Shown piece after piece: positions 1-11,500 of a stretch of DNA of 35,142 nucleotides; the stretch's first letter is position 1, and each line of letters opens with the position of its first letter. Position numbers and translations under genes: made by a program. The notes beneath the pieces are model-generated. The model ran no database searches. It worked only from the letters and a program-made list of their open reading frames with translations, and was not told the origin of the DNA. This DNA is from Burkholderia metallica (GTDB lineage: Bacteria; Pseudomonadota; Gammaproteobacteria; Burkholderiales; Burkholderiaceae): NCBI RefSeq assembly GCF_902832845.1, contig NZ_CADFDB010000022.1:1-35142 (forward strand), in the 5' to 3' direction.

Positions 1-118
1 CTCGGGCAAGATCATGCGGCGCCTGCTGCGTTCGCTCGCGAAGGGCGAGGCGATCACGCAGGACACGTCCACGCTCGAGAACCCGGCCATCCTCGAACAG
101 TTGAACCGCTCGATGTGA
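1..118 (+). CDS. acs: Acetyl-CoA synthetase, C-terminal fragment (5' end outside window)
   Basis: The last 38 codons of a gene entering from the left edge, in the frame starting at base 2 and ending at TGA 116-118. The residues [10 protein letters not shown] near the start match the C-terminal signature of AMP-forming acetyl-CoA synthetase, which makes acetyl-CoA from acetate, ATP and CoA in the cytoplasm. The lysine of SGK is the catalytic lysine that is reversibly acetylated in this family. The tail, with DTSTLENP and ILEQL, is also typical of Acs. Only the end is visible, so the integrity of the gene cannot be judged. A propionyl-CoA synthetase has a similar motif but usually a different tail. 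Confidence 0.88.
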
Positions 119-121
119 TGT

Positions 122-139
122 CGCCCGCCACGGCGGGCG
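122..139 (+). terminator. Hairpin after acs
   Basis: A perfect 7-bp GC stem (122-128 with 133-139) and a four-base loop start 3 bases after the acs stop codon. There is no clear T tract, so this is a terminator-like hairpin rather than a textbook intrinsic terminator. Confidence 0.5.
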
Positions 140-329
140 TCTCACTTCACTGCGGCGCCGAAGCGCGGCTGCGCGCCGCTCCCCCAGGGCTCGCGGCTAC
201 CTTCGCGCCGGCGAGAAGCATCGCCGCGCATTCCCCGACGGCACGGCATGCCGGCGGCTCGCATCGATTCCGCCACCGCAGTTTCAATTAGTTTTACTTA
301 ATACAAATTCCACGAAAAGGAGACAGACG

Positions 330-1400
330 ATGAAGAGCAGGACATGGACGATTTGCGCGGCGCTTATCGGCGCGGCGGCAAGCACGAGCGGTTTCGCCCA
401 GAGCAGCGTCACGCTGTACGGCGATCTCGACGCCGCGTTGCTCTATACGAACCGATCGCTCGACTCTGCAACCGGCGGCAATGCCGGACGCCAATTCGCA
501 CTGACCGACACGGGCATGACGCCGACCAACTTCGGCATCACGGGCACCGAGGATCTCGGTGGCGGGCTGCACGCGAGATTCAAGCTGGAGAGCGGCTTCA
601 ACATCACGGACGGCGCGTTCGGCCATTCGAACGGTAACTTCTTCGGCCGGCAGGCGTGGGTCGGGATCGACGGCGGATTCGGCGAAACGAAGGTCGGCCT
701 GCAGTTCTCGCCGTTCGTGCTCGCGATACTCGGCTCGGATCCGCGCAACGTCTCGCACTTCGGCGCCGCACTGATTCCGTACGTCGACAACGTGCTCGTC
801 ACGGGTCTCTTCAACCCGAACGCGATTTCGTACACGAGCCCGACGATCGCCGGTCTGACGGCCAGCGCGATGTTCGGGTTCGGCGGAAAAGCCGGCGACT
901 TCCAGGCGGGACGCCAGTATTCCGGCAGTCTCACCTATACGAACGGCGGCTTCATGCTCAACGCGGCGCTCTACGACGGGAACGGCGGTACGTCCCCCAC
1001 ACCGGTTCCGAGTACGGTGGCGTTCGTCGGTCGCACGATCGGGTCCGCCTACACGTTCGGGCCCGTAACCGGCAAGGCGTCGTTCACGAGCTACAAGGTC
1101 GCCGGCTCGTTCAGCAACAACGTGTACAGCGCCGGTCTCGACTATCGCGTCACGCCGGCCCTCGACCTGAATACCGGCGCGTGGTACACGACCGACCGCA
1201 ACGACTCCCACAATCATTCGCTGCTTGCCGCGGTCGGCGCCGACTACAGCCTGTCGAAGCGAACGGGCCTGTATGCGCAGGTCGGCGTCGTCAACAACCA
1301 CGGCGCGATGAATACGGGCCTCGGCATCACGGGCGGCGCGTTGTACGGGTTGCCGGGCACGACGGTCGGCGTCAACGCCGGCATTCATCACGTGTTCTGA
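330..1400 (+). CDS. Outer-membrane general porin, Burkholderia OmpC-like trimeric type
   Basis: This 356-residue protein is the usual size for a Burkholderia trimeric porin, a 16-strand beta barrel for passive diffusion of small hydrophilic solutes across the outer membrane. It has a Sec signal peptide ([20 protein letters not shown], cleavage probably after GFAQ), then the classic mature start [17 protein letters not shown]. The family segments [21 protein letters not shown] and the terminal GINAGIHH-like end (here [11 protein letters not shown], ending in Phe as Omp85 substrates do) are all visible. An AGGAG-type ribosome site lies just before the ATG at 330. It is transcribed alone: a hairpin precedes it after acs and another follows it. 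The AT-rich stretch at 281-310 probably holds the promoter, but I cannot place clear -35 and -10 boxes. Solute selectivity cannot be read from the sequence. Confidence 0.93.
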   Translation: MKSRTWTICAALIGAAASTSGFAQSSVTLYGDLDAALLYTNRSLDSATGGNAGRQFALTDTGMTPTNFGITGTEDLGGGLHARFKLESGFNITDGAFGHSNGNFFGRQAWVGIDGGFGETKVGLQFSPFVLAILGSDPRNVSHFGAALIPYVDNVLVTGLFNPNAISYTSPTIAGLTASAMFGFGGKAGDFQAGRQYSGSLTYTNGGFMLNAALYDGNGGTSPTPVPSTVAFVGRTIGSAYTFGPVTGKASFTSYKVAGSFSNNVYSAGLDYRVTPALDLNTGAWYTTDRNDSHNHSLLAAVGADYSLSKRTGLYAQVGVVNNHGAMNTGLGITGGALYGLPGTTVGVNAGIHHVF

Positions 1401-1413
1401 CGCAGCGCGTGCG

Positions 1414-1441
1414 GACGGGCGGCCGATACGTGCCGCCCGTC
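1414..1441 (+). terminator. Hairpin terminator after porin
   Basis: A perfect 10-bp stem (1414-1423 with 1432-1441) and an eight-base loop begin 13 bases after the porin stop. No strong T tract follows. Position and stability suggest the end of the porin transcript. Confidence 0.55.
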
Positions 1442-1568
1442 TCGCGCCACACCGCCATGCGGACGCCACGACAACGCGGCACCCACGCGCGCTGCCCCGC
1501 ACCGGTCGCACCGTCTGGAATGCCGGTCTCGATGTTTACCCGGTCTCAAGTCCGCAGCCGTGCTGCCG

Positions 1569-1594
1569 TCAAGTCAGGAGCGCGCACCCGATAT
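1569..1594 (+). promoter_or_regulatory. Candidate sigma-28 (FliA) promoter of the chemotaxis gene
   Basis: TCAAGTCA at 1569-1576 and CCCGATAT at 1587-1594 are separated by 10 bases. The enterobacterial FliA consensus is TAAAGTTT, 11 bases, GCCGATAA. Six of eight bases match in the -10 element and five of eight in the -35, but the spacer is one base short. Start of transcription would be near 1601, about 38 bases before the GTG start. A flagellar-class promoter would fit a chemoreceptor. Confidence 0.4.
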
Positions 1595-1638
1595 CCGCCA
1601 GGAACCGGGCATGCACGCTCTCAAGGAGACCCAGCAAC

Positions 1639-3045
1639 GTGAATTTCTTCGGAATCGGCCGCGGCCGCCGTTCGTCGCGCGCACTCGTCGGCGACATCGC
1701 CGAGCAGGCCGGCAGGCTCGGCATCGAGATCTGCGACGTGTCGGGCCACGTCGAGGAAGTGGCCGCCCGCGTCGCCCGTCAGGCGCAGGTCTGCCACACG
1801 CTGCGCGAATCGGCCGCGCTCACGCTGCGCGGCAACCACCGCATCGCCGAGGCCGCGCAGCAGGTGCGCGACGTCAGCGCCAATGCGTCGGATGCGGTCC
1901 GTCAGTCGCAGCAGACGATCGAGGCGTCGCTCGCCGACATTCACGGGCTCGTCGAGGGCGTCACCACGATCAGCGACCAGATGGGTGCACTGCGCGACGC
2001 GCTCGATCACGTGCGGGCCGTATCCGAGGATATCTCCGTCATCGCGCGCCAGACGCACCTGCTCGCGCTGAACGCCGCGATCGAGGCTGCCCGCGCGGGC
2101 GACGCGGGCCGCAGCTTCGCCGTCGTCGCCGCCGAGGTCAAGAACCTGTCCGCGAAGACCGGGCAGGCGACGGCCCAGATCGAGACGACCCTCGCGCGGC
2201 TCGCCGAGCAGACCGAACACCTGATCGCGGAGGGAACCGACAATGCCGCACGCGCGCACCGCGTGCGCGAAGGCACGCGCGCGATCGGCGACGTCGTTCA
2301 CGCGACCGGACACGCGATCACCGAGCTCGCCGGCGAGGCCGAACAGATCGCGTCGCTGACGGACGAAATCGAGACGCAATGCCACCGTCTCGACGAGCAG
2401 GTGGGCGAGATGGCGTCCGGCGTCGAGAACTCGGCCGACAACTTCTCGCAGGCCAAGGACCGGCTCGGCAACCTGCTGTCCGTGTCCGAGACGCTCATCG
2501 AGCTGACGGCCGCGACCGGCATCGAGTCGCCCGACACGCGCTTCATCGAAACCGCGCGGAACACGGCCGCCGCGATCAGCAAGCTTTTCGAGGACGCGGT
2601 CGGCCGCGGCGATATCGCGCTCGACGCGCTCTTCGACACGCACTACGAACCGATTCCCGGCACCGACCCGCAGCAGTTCATGACGCGCTTCACGGCGTTC
2701 ACCGATCGCGTGCTGCCGGCCCTCCAGGAGCCGGTGCTCGAGACCGACGCGCGCATCGTCTATTGCGCGAGCTTCGACCGGCAGTGCTACCTGCCGACCC
2801 ACAACCGGAAGTTCTCGCTGCCGCAGCGCGCGGACGCCGCGTGGAACGCCGCGAACTGCCGCAACCGCCGGATCTACACGGACCGGACGGCGCGCAGCTC
2901 CGTGTCGCATACCAAGCCGTTCCTGCTGCAGACCTACCGGCGCGACATGGGCAACGGCCAGTTCGCGCTGATGAAGGACGTGTCCGCGCCCATCGTCGTC
3001 GGCGGACGGCCGTGGGGCGTCCTGCGGATCGGCTACAGCGTCTGA
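1639..3045 (+). CDS. Soluble methyl-accepting chemotaxis protein with C-terminal sensor-like domain
   Basis: A 468-residue cytoplasmic chemoreceptor; no signal peptide or membrane helix is visible. The start is GTG at 1639, chosen because AAGGAG (1623-1628) sits at a good distance. Residues about 60-290 form the helical MCP signalling domain. The highly conserved hairpin tip, which contacts CheA and CheW, is at about 128-170 and includes [18 protein letters not shown] and [12 protein letters not shown]. Residues about 305-468 form a separate domain ending [11 protein letters not shown], with LPTHNRKFS and YRRDMGNG before it. This C-terminal module recurs in proteobacterial receptors and ends like Cache or PAS sensors, but its ligand is unknown. 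With the sensor after the signalling domain and no membrane anchor, it probably reports an internal signal. Its 3' end converges with pbpC, leaving only 21 bases between them. Confidence 0.9.
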   Translation: MNFFGIGRGRRSSRALVGDIAEQAGRLGIEICDVSGHVEEVAARVARQAQVCHTLRESAALTLRGNHRIAEAAQQVRDVSANASDAVRQSQQTIEASLADIHGLVEGVTTISDQMGALRDALDHVRAVSEDISVIARQTHLLALNAAIEAARAGDAGRSFAVVAAEVKNLSAKTGQATAQIETTLARLAEQTEHLIAEGTDNAARAHRVREGTRAIGDVVHATGHAITELAGEAEQIASLTDEIETQCHRLDEQVGEMASGVENSADNFSQAKDRLGNLLSVSETLIELTAATGIESPDTRFIETARNTAAAISKLFEDAVGRGDIALDALFDTHYEPIPGTDPQQFMTRFTAFTDRVLPALQEPVLETDARIVYCASFDRQCYLPTHNRKFSLPQRADAAWNAANCRNRRIYTDRTARSSVSHTKPFLLQTYRRDMGNGQFALMKDVSAPIVVGGRPWGVLRIGYSV

Positions 3046-3066
3046 ATCGGCGCGGGCGGACCGCCG

Positions 3067-5481
3067 CTACTGCTCCAGCCCGACCCCCAGCGGCCGCTGG
3101 TCGCTGCGCCCGTGATCGTCGACCACGCGCACCGTGTAACTGCCGGCCGTGCGCGGCTGCCAGAACAACGCGTCGCCCGGCGCACTGCGCCCGACGAACG
3201 CATCGTTGACGAACCAGTACAGCGCATGCGCGCTCGCATCGGCCGTCGCGTTGAACGCGATGCGCGTGTCCTCCGTGCGCTTCACGCGCATCGCATACGT
3301 ACTGCCGCGCAACGGCGACGTGATGCGCGGCGGATCGCCTTCGACCTGCCCCGCGTCGCGACATTCGGCGTTCTGCGGCGGCCGCCTGCGCGGAATGCCG
3401 GCCTGCGCGAACACCTGCTGCAGATCGGACGGCCAGAACTCGAAAATCTCCGTATGCGAGCGCTTGCCGTCGTACGGTGGGCATGCGGCCTTCCCCGTCG
3501 CATCGTCGATCACGACCGGCCGGTGCACGGTACTCACGCGAATCGGCGACGTGCCGGGAATGAACCACGTCCAGCCCTGCTGCGGACACCACTCGTTCGG
3601 CAGATCGCCGCTCGCGAGGCAGATCCGCACGCGTTTCAGCTTCGGCGGCACCGCACGCGGCGGCTCGACGAGCGTGCGCTCGGCATTCAGCGCATCGACG
3701 ACCTGGAAGAACAACGGCGCGGCCGCATCGACGCCGACGAACGCCGTATTGGTCGAGTTGTCGAAATTGCCGACCCACACGATCAGCACGTACGGGCCGA
3801 ACACGCCGGCCGTCCACGCATCGCGGAACGACCATGACGTGCCGGTCTTCCAGTAGACGGGGACGCTCGACGGCTGCGCGCCGCTCGTCTCGTCGGGGCG
3901 CAGATGCTGGCGCAGCATGTCCATCGTCATGTAGCTCGCCTCCGCGCTGAGCAGGCGCCGGCCGCTCGGCGCCGGTTCGTCCGCGCGCAGCCGCAGCGGC
4001 CGGAACTCGCCGCGATTCGCGAGCATCGCGTACAGCGCCGCGAGATCCTGCATCGTCACCTCGCCGCCGCCGAGCACGAGCGCGAGCCCGTAGTGCTGCG
4101 CGCTCGCGAGGCGGCGCACGCCGGCTTCCTTCAGGAACCCGTACAGATCGGGCGACTTGAGCTGCGACGCGACCCACACGGCCGGCACGTTGCGGCTGCG
4201 GTTCAGCGCGTCGGTCGCGGTGATCGGCCCGAGAAAATGGCCGTCGAAATTCTCCGGCGCGTACGGGCCGAACGCAGTCGGCACGTCGCGCAGCACGGTT
4301 TGCGGATGCAGCACGCCCTGGTCGAAACCGAGCGCATAGATGAACGGCTTGAGCGTCGAGCCCGGCGAGCGTCGCGCGAGCGTGCCGTTCACCTGTCCGT
4401 CGATCGAGCGGTCGAAGAAGTTCGCGGAGCCGACGAGCGCCTTCACGCCCATGTCGCGCGTATCGACGAGGATCGCCGCCGCGTTGCGCACGCCGCGCGT
4501 GTCGTTGCGCGCCACGTAGCGGGCGATCTGCCGCTCCAGCGTGCGCTGCAGGTCGAGATCGAGCGTGGTCACGAGCCGCGCGTCGGCGTCGCGGCCGGCT
4601 GCCCCGCCGCCCGAGGACGTGCGCCACGCGTTGCGTGCGGCGAGCGCCTGGTCGACCGCGTGCGGCGCGTCGAACGGCAGCGCGGACAGCGGCCGCATCG
4701 CCAGCGGCAACGCGAACAGCGGCTTGAACGACGCATCGCCCGGATGCTGCGCCAGCCAGCGCGCATACAGCCGGTTGCGCGACGCGGCCAGCGCGCGGTT
4801 GATCTCGTCCTGCCCGCCGCGCACGCGCCGCGCCGGGTCCTGCGGAATCACCGCGAGCGCGAGCGCCTCGGGCAGCGTCAGCGCATCGGGCATCCGGTCG
4901 AAATAGACGACGCTCGCGGTGCCTGCGCCTTCGACGTTGCGGCCGTACGGCGCATCGTTCAGATACGCTTCGAGAATCTGTCGTTTCGAATAGAAGAGTT
5001 CGAGCTGCACCGCGCGCGCAACCTGTTCGAGCTTGCCGGCCGGCGTGCGCGTGTTCAGCTTCCACAGCGAGCGGGCGAGCTGCATCGTCAGCGTCGAGCC
5101 GCCCTGCGGATTGCCGCCGCGCACGTACGTGATCCACGCGCCGCGCGCGAGCCCGTACGGATTGAAGCCGGGGTGCCACCAGAACCAGCGGTCCTCGTGC
5201 AGCATCACGGCTTCGACGAGCTGCGCCGACATCCGGTCGAGCGGCACCCACAGCCGGTAGCGGTCGTCCTTCGCGAGCGTGAGCCTCAGCAGCCGGCCCT
5301 GCGCGTCGACCACCGCCACCGACGACGGCTTCCAGTCGCGCAGCGGCGGATGCGGCCACAATCGGCACGCGGCCAGCGCGCCGAACACGAGCAGCGCGCC
5401 GGCGATCCAGTTCTGCCAGCGATGCAGCCAGCGGCCGGCGCCGTGCAGCGCTCGCCGGCGCTCCGAAGCGCCGTCAGCCAC
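3067..5481 (-). CDS. pbpC: Penicillin-binding protein 1C, bifunctional glycosyltransferase/transpeptidase
   Basis: A class A PBP of about 804 residues, anchored in the inner membrane. Domain order: a membrane helix near 25-43; a GT51 glycosyltransferase domain with catalytic Glu97 in EDRWFWWHPG and the family segment GGSTLTMQLAR; a transpeptidase domain with SxxK (Ser375-Lys378, GSTLKPF), SxN (SRN, 429-431) and KTG (545-547); and a C-terminal BiPBP_C beta domain. The GTG at 5481 is preferred because GAGGAG (plus-strand 5491-5496) lies 9 bases upstream; a GTG at 5517 would add 12 residues but has no ribosome site. It follows the alpha-2-macroglobulin gene by 54 bases on the same strand, as in many proteobacteria, so the two are probably one operon. 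Oddity: LAAC at the end of the membrane helix looks like a lipobox. Confidence 0.94.
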   Translation of the reverse strand: MADGASERRRALHGAGRWLHRWQNWIAGALLVFGALAACRLWPHPPLRDWKPSSVAVVDAQGRLLRLTLAKDDRYRLWVPLDRMSAQLVEAVMLHEDRWFWWHPGFNPYGLARGAWITYVRGGNPQGGSTLTMQLARSLWKLNTRTPAGKLEQVARAVQLELFYSKRQILEAYLNDAPYGRNVEGAGTASVVYFDRMPDALTLPEALALAVIPQDPARRVRGGQDEINRALAASRNRLYARWLAQHPGDASFKPLFALPLAMRPLSALPFDAPHAVDQALAARNAWRTSSGGGAAGRDADARLVTTLDLDLQRTLERQIARYVARNDTRGVRNAAAILVDTRDMGVKALVGSANFFDRSIDGQVNGTLARRSPGSTLKPFIYALGFDQGVLHPQTVLRDVPTAFGPYAPENFDGHFLGPITATDALNRSRNVPAVWVASQLKSPDLYGFLKEAGVRRLASAQHYGLALVLGGGEVTMQDLAALYAMLANRGEFRPLRLRADEPAPSGRRLLSAEASYMTMDMLRQHLRPDETSGAQPSSVPVYWKTGTSWSFRDAWTAGVFGPYVLIVWVGNFDNSTNTAFVGVDAAAPLFFQVVDALNAERTLVEPPRAVPPKLKRVRICLASGDLPNEWCPQQGWTWFIPGTSPIRVSTVHRPVVIDDATGKAACPPYDGKRSHTEIFEFWPSDLQQVFAQAGIPRRRPPQNAECRDAGQVEGDPPRITSPLRGSTYAMRVKRTEDTRIAFNATADASAHALYWFVNDAFVGRSAPGDALFWQPRTAGSYTVRVVDDHGRSDQRPLGVGLEQ

Positions 5482-5535
5482 GTGCGGGCGCTCCTCGCAA
5501 CCGGTGCGGCCGGCCACGCCGTCGCAACCGCATCG

Positions 5536-8500
5536 TCATCGCACGCGCTCCACCGTCAGCGTCGTGCCGCCCGGCGCCTGCGCCTGCACGCGGCGGTCGT
5601 ACATCGATTCGCCATAGGCCGGCGGCGCGACGAAACGGCCCGCGTTGCCCGCCTTGATCCGGTAGACGAACTCGCGCACGTCGGTCGTCGCGGTGCCGTA
5701 GATCACCACGCGGTCCTCGCGCACGTCCGCGAACTGCGGCTGCCACGTCGAACCCGTCACGCCGATCGGCGAACGCCACGGCGCATCGGCCACCGGCGCC
5801 GACGCGCCGCCGTCGCCGTTGCCGTCGCCGTCCTGCGTGTCGGTGACGGGCGGCGGCGCGATCACCGGATCGAAGCCGCCCGGCAGCAGATCGACGATCG
5901 CGATGTTGCCGACGCTCGCCGAACCCGTCGCGCGGATCTTCAGGTGCACGTCGATCTCCTGACCGACCGTGATGCTGGCGAGCGGCTTGCCGCTCGTGTC
6001 GGTGTAGTCGCGCACGATCTCCAGCCCGTTCCTGATCGCCTTCGTCGACGTGCCGCGGTCGTAGCCGGACTGGCTCGCGATCCACCACGCGGGCAGCGTG
6101 CTGCCGTTCACGAAATCGACGCGCGACGCACCGGCCGACCACGTGCCCGAGCGCACGAGGTTCGCCTGGATCGACGACACGTCCTTCGCCGCGGCACCCG
6201 TGCGCACTTCGTCGATCGCGAGCTGGTCGAGCTGGCCCGCGCTCGACGTCGCATACGCATCGAGCGCGAGGATCGTCATCGCCGACGACAGCGTGTTGTA
6301 GCGATTGTCGACGAGCGGCGCGGCGAGGTTGTCCATCGCGCGCGGCGACAGCTTGCGCACGCGGTCCGGGAAGTGCTTCGCGATCAGGTACAGCACGCTC
6401 GCATCGCGCGTCAGCGGATCGACGTAGTAGCCCGTCGCGTAACCGCCGTCGGATGCACGCTTGCGCTCGAGCAGCGCCTGCGGGCCGGCGATCAGCGCGG
6501 CGGCCTCCTTGTCCTGCTTCAGCAGTTGATACGACGCGGCGAGCCACGCGGCCGCGAGATCGTTCTTCCAGTCGTTCGGATACGCCTCCTGCAGCCGCTT
6601 CTGCACGGCCGCGAGGCTATTGGTCGTCACGTTGCCCTGGCGCGTCAGCAGATACACCGCGTACGCACGCTGCCGCAGCAGGTCGAGCGAGCCGAGCGAA
6701 TCGTTCGCCGCGAGCTTCTGCAGATACGCGTTGCCCGCGTCGAGCATGTCCTTCGGCACCGCGATGCCGCGCTCGCGCGCATCGAGCAGCACGTGCATCG
6801 CGTAGGCAGACACGAACGGATCGGCATCGGGCGTCGCGCTCCACAGGCCGAAGCCGCCCTGCGCGTTCTGCCGGCTGCGCAGCACGCCGAGGAACTGCGC
6901 GATCGCCGCCGCGTTCGTCGCGTCGGCGCCGGCATCGGTCGCATGCATCGCGCTCGTCAGCGCACGCACCGACAGCCACTTCGCCGCGAACACGCGCGGC
7001 ACGGCCGCGCTCACCATCTGCTCGCTGCAGGCGTGCTCGAAGTTGACGAGATACGACGACAGCCCTTCGGACAGCACGAGCGGCGCGGTCGAGATGCTCG
7101 CGTCGCGCGACGCATACGCGTCGTACATCGCGCGCAGGTTCGGCACGCTCGCCTTCTTGCCCGGATCGAGCCGCGCGATGTCGAGCTGCGTGCGGAACGC
7201 GGCGGCCGGCCGCACCGATACGTCGACGCGCTGCTGCGCGCCCTTCGCGCCGTAGCGCGCGCCGAACGACAGCGCACCCGAGCCGAGCGTGTCGGTCGCT
7301 TTCACACGGAACATCGCGACGCCTTCGTGCTGCGGCGCGAGCGCGACGTTCTGCGTGGCCGGCCCGATCACCTGCAACTGCGGCCCCGTCTTCAGCGTGA
7401 CCGCGACCGGCACCGGCTGGTTGCCGACGCCCGTCAGGTTGTTCGAGACGCCGACGCTGACGTCGGCCTCGTCGCCCGGCGCGAGCGTCGTCGGCACGTT
7501 CGGCGACAGCACGAAATCGCCGCGCACCGTCGTCGCGCCTTCGAACGTACCGATCAGGTCCGGCGACACCGACACGGCCATCACGCGCAGCTTGCCGTTG
7601 AAGTAGTCGGGTACGGTATAGCTCAGGCGCGTGTCGCCGTTCACGTCGACGATCCCCGACCAGTAGACCACCGGCTTGTCGCGCTTGCGCTTGAACGGGT
7701 TCAACTGGCGGCCGATCGCATCGTCGGCGTCGCCGCCGGGCGCGGCCATCGCCATCAGCTTCTCGAAGTCCGGCAGGATCAGGTCGAGGATCTGCGACGT
7801 GCCGACTTCGAGCATCCGCTTGCGGAAGAAGAACTTCAGCGGATCGCCGAGCTTGTAGCGCGCGACCTGCAGGATGCCCTCGTCGACCGCGAACACGACG
7901 ACCTTCGCGGGCTTCGCCGAATGCACGGTGAAATTCACCGTGTCGCCGGGCTTCACGAGCGCGGGCGCATCGACCGACACCGCGTTGCGGCGCGCATCGA
8001 GGTTCACGGAGAACGGCACGACGCCGTAGCTCAGCGGGCTCATGAAGATTTCATCGGACGACGGATCGCGAATGTATTGCACGTTGATGTAGCCGTTGCC
8101 CTCGAAGCCGGCCGGCACCGTGATGTGCTGGATCGAGCTCGTCGTATCCGCATGGAACCACGCGTGCGCATACACCTTGTCGCGTTCGATCGTGATCAGG
8201 CCGCTGCCCGCGTAGGGCGCGCGAATCGCGATTTCCACCTGCTCGCCCGGCTTGAAGTCGTGTTTCGACAGGCTCACCTGCAGCTCCGCATTGCGATCGA
8301 GCGAACGCGTGACGTTCGCATCGCCCGTCACCGAATACTCGATGCGGTTCACCGCGGCGCCGGCCGCGTTGCGGATCACGAGCGCATAGCTGCCCGGCTT
8401 GTCGGTACGCAGCGTGAAGTCGAGCCCGGCTGCAGGAATCGTCAGCGACTTGTCGTCGACCGGCACTTCCTTCAGCCGCGAATCGTATTTGTATGCGCCG

Positions 8501-11500
8501 GAATCCTGCCTGGTCAGCACCGACACGTAGCGTTCCTCGACGAGCTGTGCGCGCAAGTCCTTCACGTCGATCGCCTTCGCATTCGGATCGATCGCGACGA
8601 GCCGCACCGTGCGCGGGCTGCCGCGCTTCACGTAGCCGAGATCGTCGACCGACTTGTAGCCAACGAGCCAGTCGTTGTTCGACACGAGCGCTTGCGCGTT
8701 CGCGGCGACGCTGCGCCCGCCTTCCGCTTCATACGCCTTCGCCTGGAAGTAGAGCTGGTAGGTCGCGTCCGCGTACTTGTCGAGATCGAGGTCGAACTCG
8801 GCGTGGCCCTTGTCGTCGGTCGTGCCGTCCTGCAGCGTCGTCGTATAGCCCTCCTTCGCGCGGCGGGCGTCGAAGAAGCGATAGCCCTGCCAGCTTCGGA
8901 ACGACGGCCACACCGGGCGCAGCGTCAGCGTCGCCGCCACGCGGCGCTTCTCCGCCGGCGTGCCGAACAGGTTCTGCGCATCGACGACACCCTTCAGCCC
9001 CTTCGGCTTCACCCACCCTTCGACCACCTGCTGCGACAGCTTCGCATCGACCTTCATCCGGTCGGGCAGGAACTCCTTCACCTGCACGGTCGTGCTGCCG
9101 ATCGGCTCGGCGCCCGGCTGGCCGTCCTTCACGATGTAGAGATTGACGGTCCACGTGCCGGTAGGCGACGTTTCGGCGGTCGTATAGCCGAGCTCGGTGA
9201 AGCCCGTCGCATCGACGGTCACCGGCTTGCGCTCGACCGTGATCCCGCGCGGGTCGACGATTTCCGCCTGCAGCGGCACGCCGGCCGGGCTGCGCGCCCA
9301 GCTCGCCGCGCGCACGATCAGGCCGACGTGGAACGGATCGCCGGGCCGGTACAGGCCGCGATCCGAGAACAGGTACGCGGACAGTTGCCCCTGGCCCGTC
9401 GCATTGCGCTCGCCGTCGACGTCGAAACGCGAGAAATCGAGCTGACGATCGCGGCCGGCCACCGGCAGGAACGACAGGTCGGTGTCCTTCTTCACGATGT
9501 ACAACTGCGGCCGCTTCTCGCGGTCGAGGCCCTTGAACGCGGGGAAATGCACGACGCCGTCGGCGCCCGTCGTCTGCGTGAACAGCGCCTGGCCGTTCAC
9601 CGCGAGCACCGACACGGTGGCGCCCGCCACCGGCTTGCCCGTGCGGATCGACTGGACGAACACGTCCTGGCTGCCGTCGAGCGCCTTCTTGACCAGCATC
9701 CCGAGATCGGTCACGACGATCAGGCGCGTGTCGCCGAGTGCGCTGTCGCCGTCGTCGCCGTTGCCGTTGCTGTCGCCCGAATCGGCGTTGTCGGATTGAT
9801 CCTGGCTGTCGCCGTCGCCGGACGATGCATCGCTGTCCTTCGCATCGTCGGCTTTCTTCTTTTCGGCGGCCGGATCGTACTTCGTCAGGTGCAGCAGGAA
9901 CACGCCGCGCTTGCCGCCCTTCAGGTACTGGCCGAGATCGATGCCTTCGTAATGCGCGTGGCCGGGGTCGCCCGCCGGGAACGCGCGCGTCTGCACGAAG
10001 CGCTCGACGATGTGATCCTCGCTGAACGCGTACGACAGCTCGGGGCGCGCGTACGTGCCGTTGTTGAAGCTCACGAGATGCTGAAGCTGGTCGGGCAGCA
10101 CGCGGCCGATCTCGACCTTCATCCCCGGCAGGTTGCGCGACACGACCGACAGCCGCTTGCTGCCGCTCATCGACAGCAGCGAACCGTCGGCCATGAAGCG
10201 CAGCAGCTTCGGATAGTCGGGCACCGTGAACGTGGTCGTCACCGGCTCGGCGAGCAGGTAGCCACCCGCCGATTTCAGGTCGCCCGCGAAACGCACGACG
10301 ATGCGATCGCCCGGCGTCGCGTGATACTTGAAGCTTTGCAGCGTGGCGTAGTCGTTCTCGGTCGGCACCGCGTCGAGCGGCAGCGGCTTCGACTGCTTCA
10401 GCACCGCGTCGCTGATGTCGGACACGTTCCATTCGTATGGCGGATCGTCGTCCGCCTGCTCGACGCCCGGCTTGCGCTTCGGCAGCACCCACGCCTTCGC
10501 GCGCGCAGCCAGGTCGGCGCTGCGCACGCCGTCCGACGCTTCCGCGACGAGTACCTGCTCGGGCTCGTAGCGCTCGTTGTCGACGAGCGTCGGCGCGACG
10601 TTGCCGATCGACAGGCTGTAGAGCCCCGGCACGCCGACCGACGCGTGCAGCACGTCGGGCGTGCCGTTGCCGCCGCGCGCGCTCTTCACGCCCTTGTCGA
10701 CGTCGAGCCGTGCCACCAGCGGATCGCGCGGAATCTCGAGCGGCTGCGAGTGGACCCACGCGCTCGTCTTCATCTTGTCGTAGCTGACGGTGTAGCGCAG
10801 CGGCGTCGATGGCTTGCCGTCGCGGCCGACCAGCACGAGGCCGATGCGCTTCTCGAACTCGGCCGGATCGACCGGGTAGTTGAAGCGCAATTGCAGCAGC
10901 GCCTGCTTCTCCGCCGGATTGTCGGGATTCTGGTAGAACTCATTGTTGCCGAACGTTGCAGCGAACGCCGGCAGGTCGAATGCAAAACGGTCGTCGCGCA
11001 TCGTCACCTGCGGCGCGAACACCCGGTGCACCGCGAAACGCACGTCGACGTGCGCGCCGACCGGCCAGTCGGCCGCCGGCGTGAAGCGCAGCGTCTTGTC
11101 GTCGACCCACTCCCAGGCGCCCTTCAGCGCGGGCGTCATCTCGATGCCGTCGCCGGCCGGCTTGCCGACCCGTTCGATCGGCGCAGCCGATTGCGCGAAC
11201 ACGACTTCGAGCGGATGCACGGTGATCTTCGGCTTGTCGGCGTCGTCCACCTCGTAGGTGGTGATCGCCGGCGCCTTCACGGTGAAGCCGACGGTTTCGG
11301 GCTCGGGCGGCTTCGGGCGATGCTTGAGCCAGTAGCCGCCGTAGCCGAGCGCGGCCGCGAGCAGCACGAGGCCGCCCGCATGCCACGGGCGGCGGCGCAC
11401 GGCCGCGGCGGTGACGCCCATCCACGCGGGCGCCGTCCACGACACGTCGCCGACCAGCGGGCGCAGCGCGCAGCCGAGCAGCCACCAGACGAAGCCCGCC

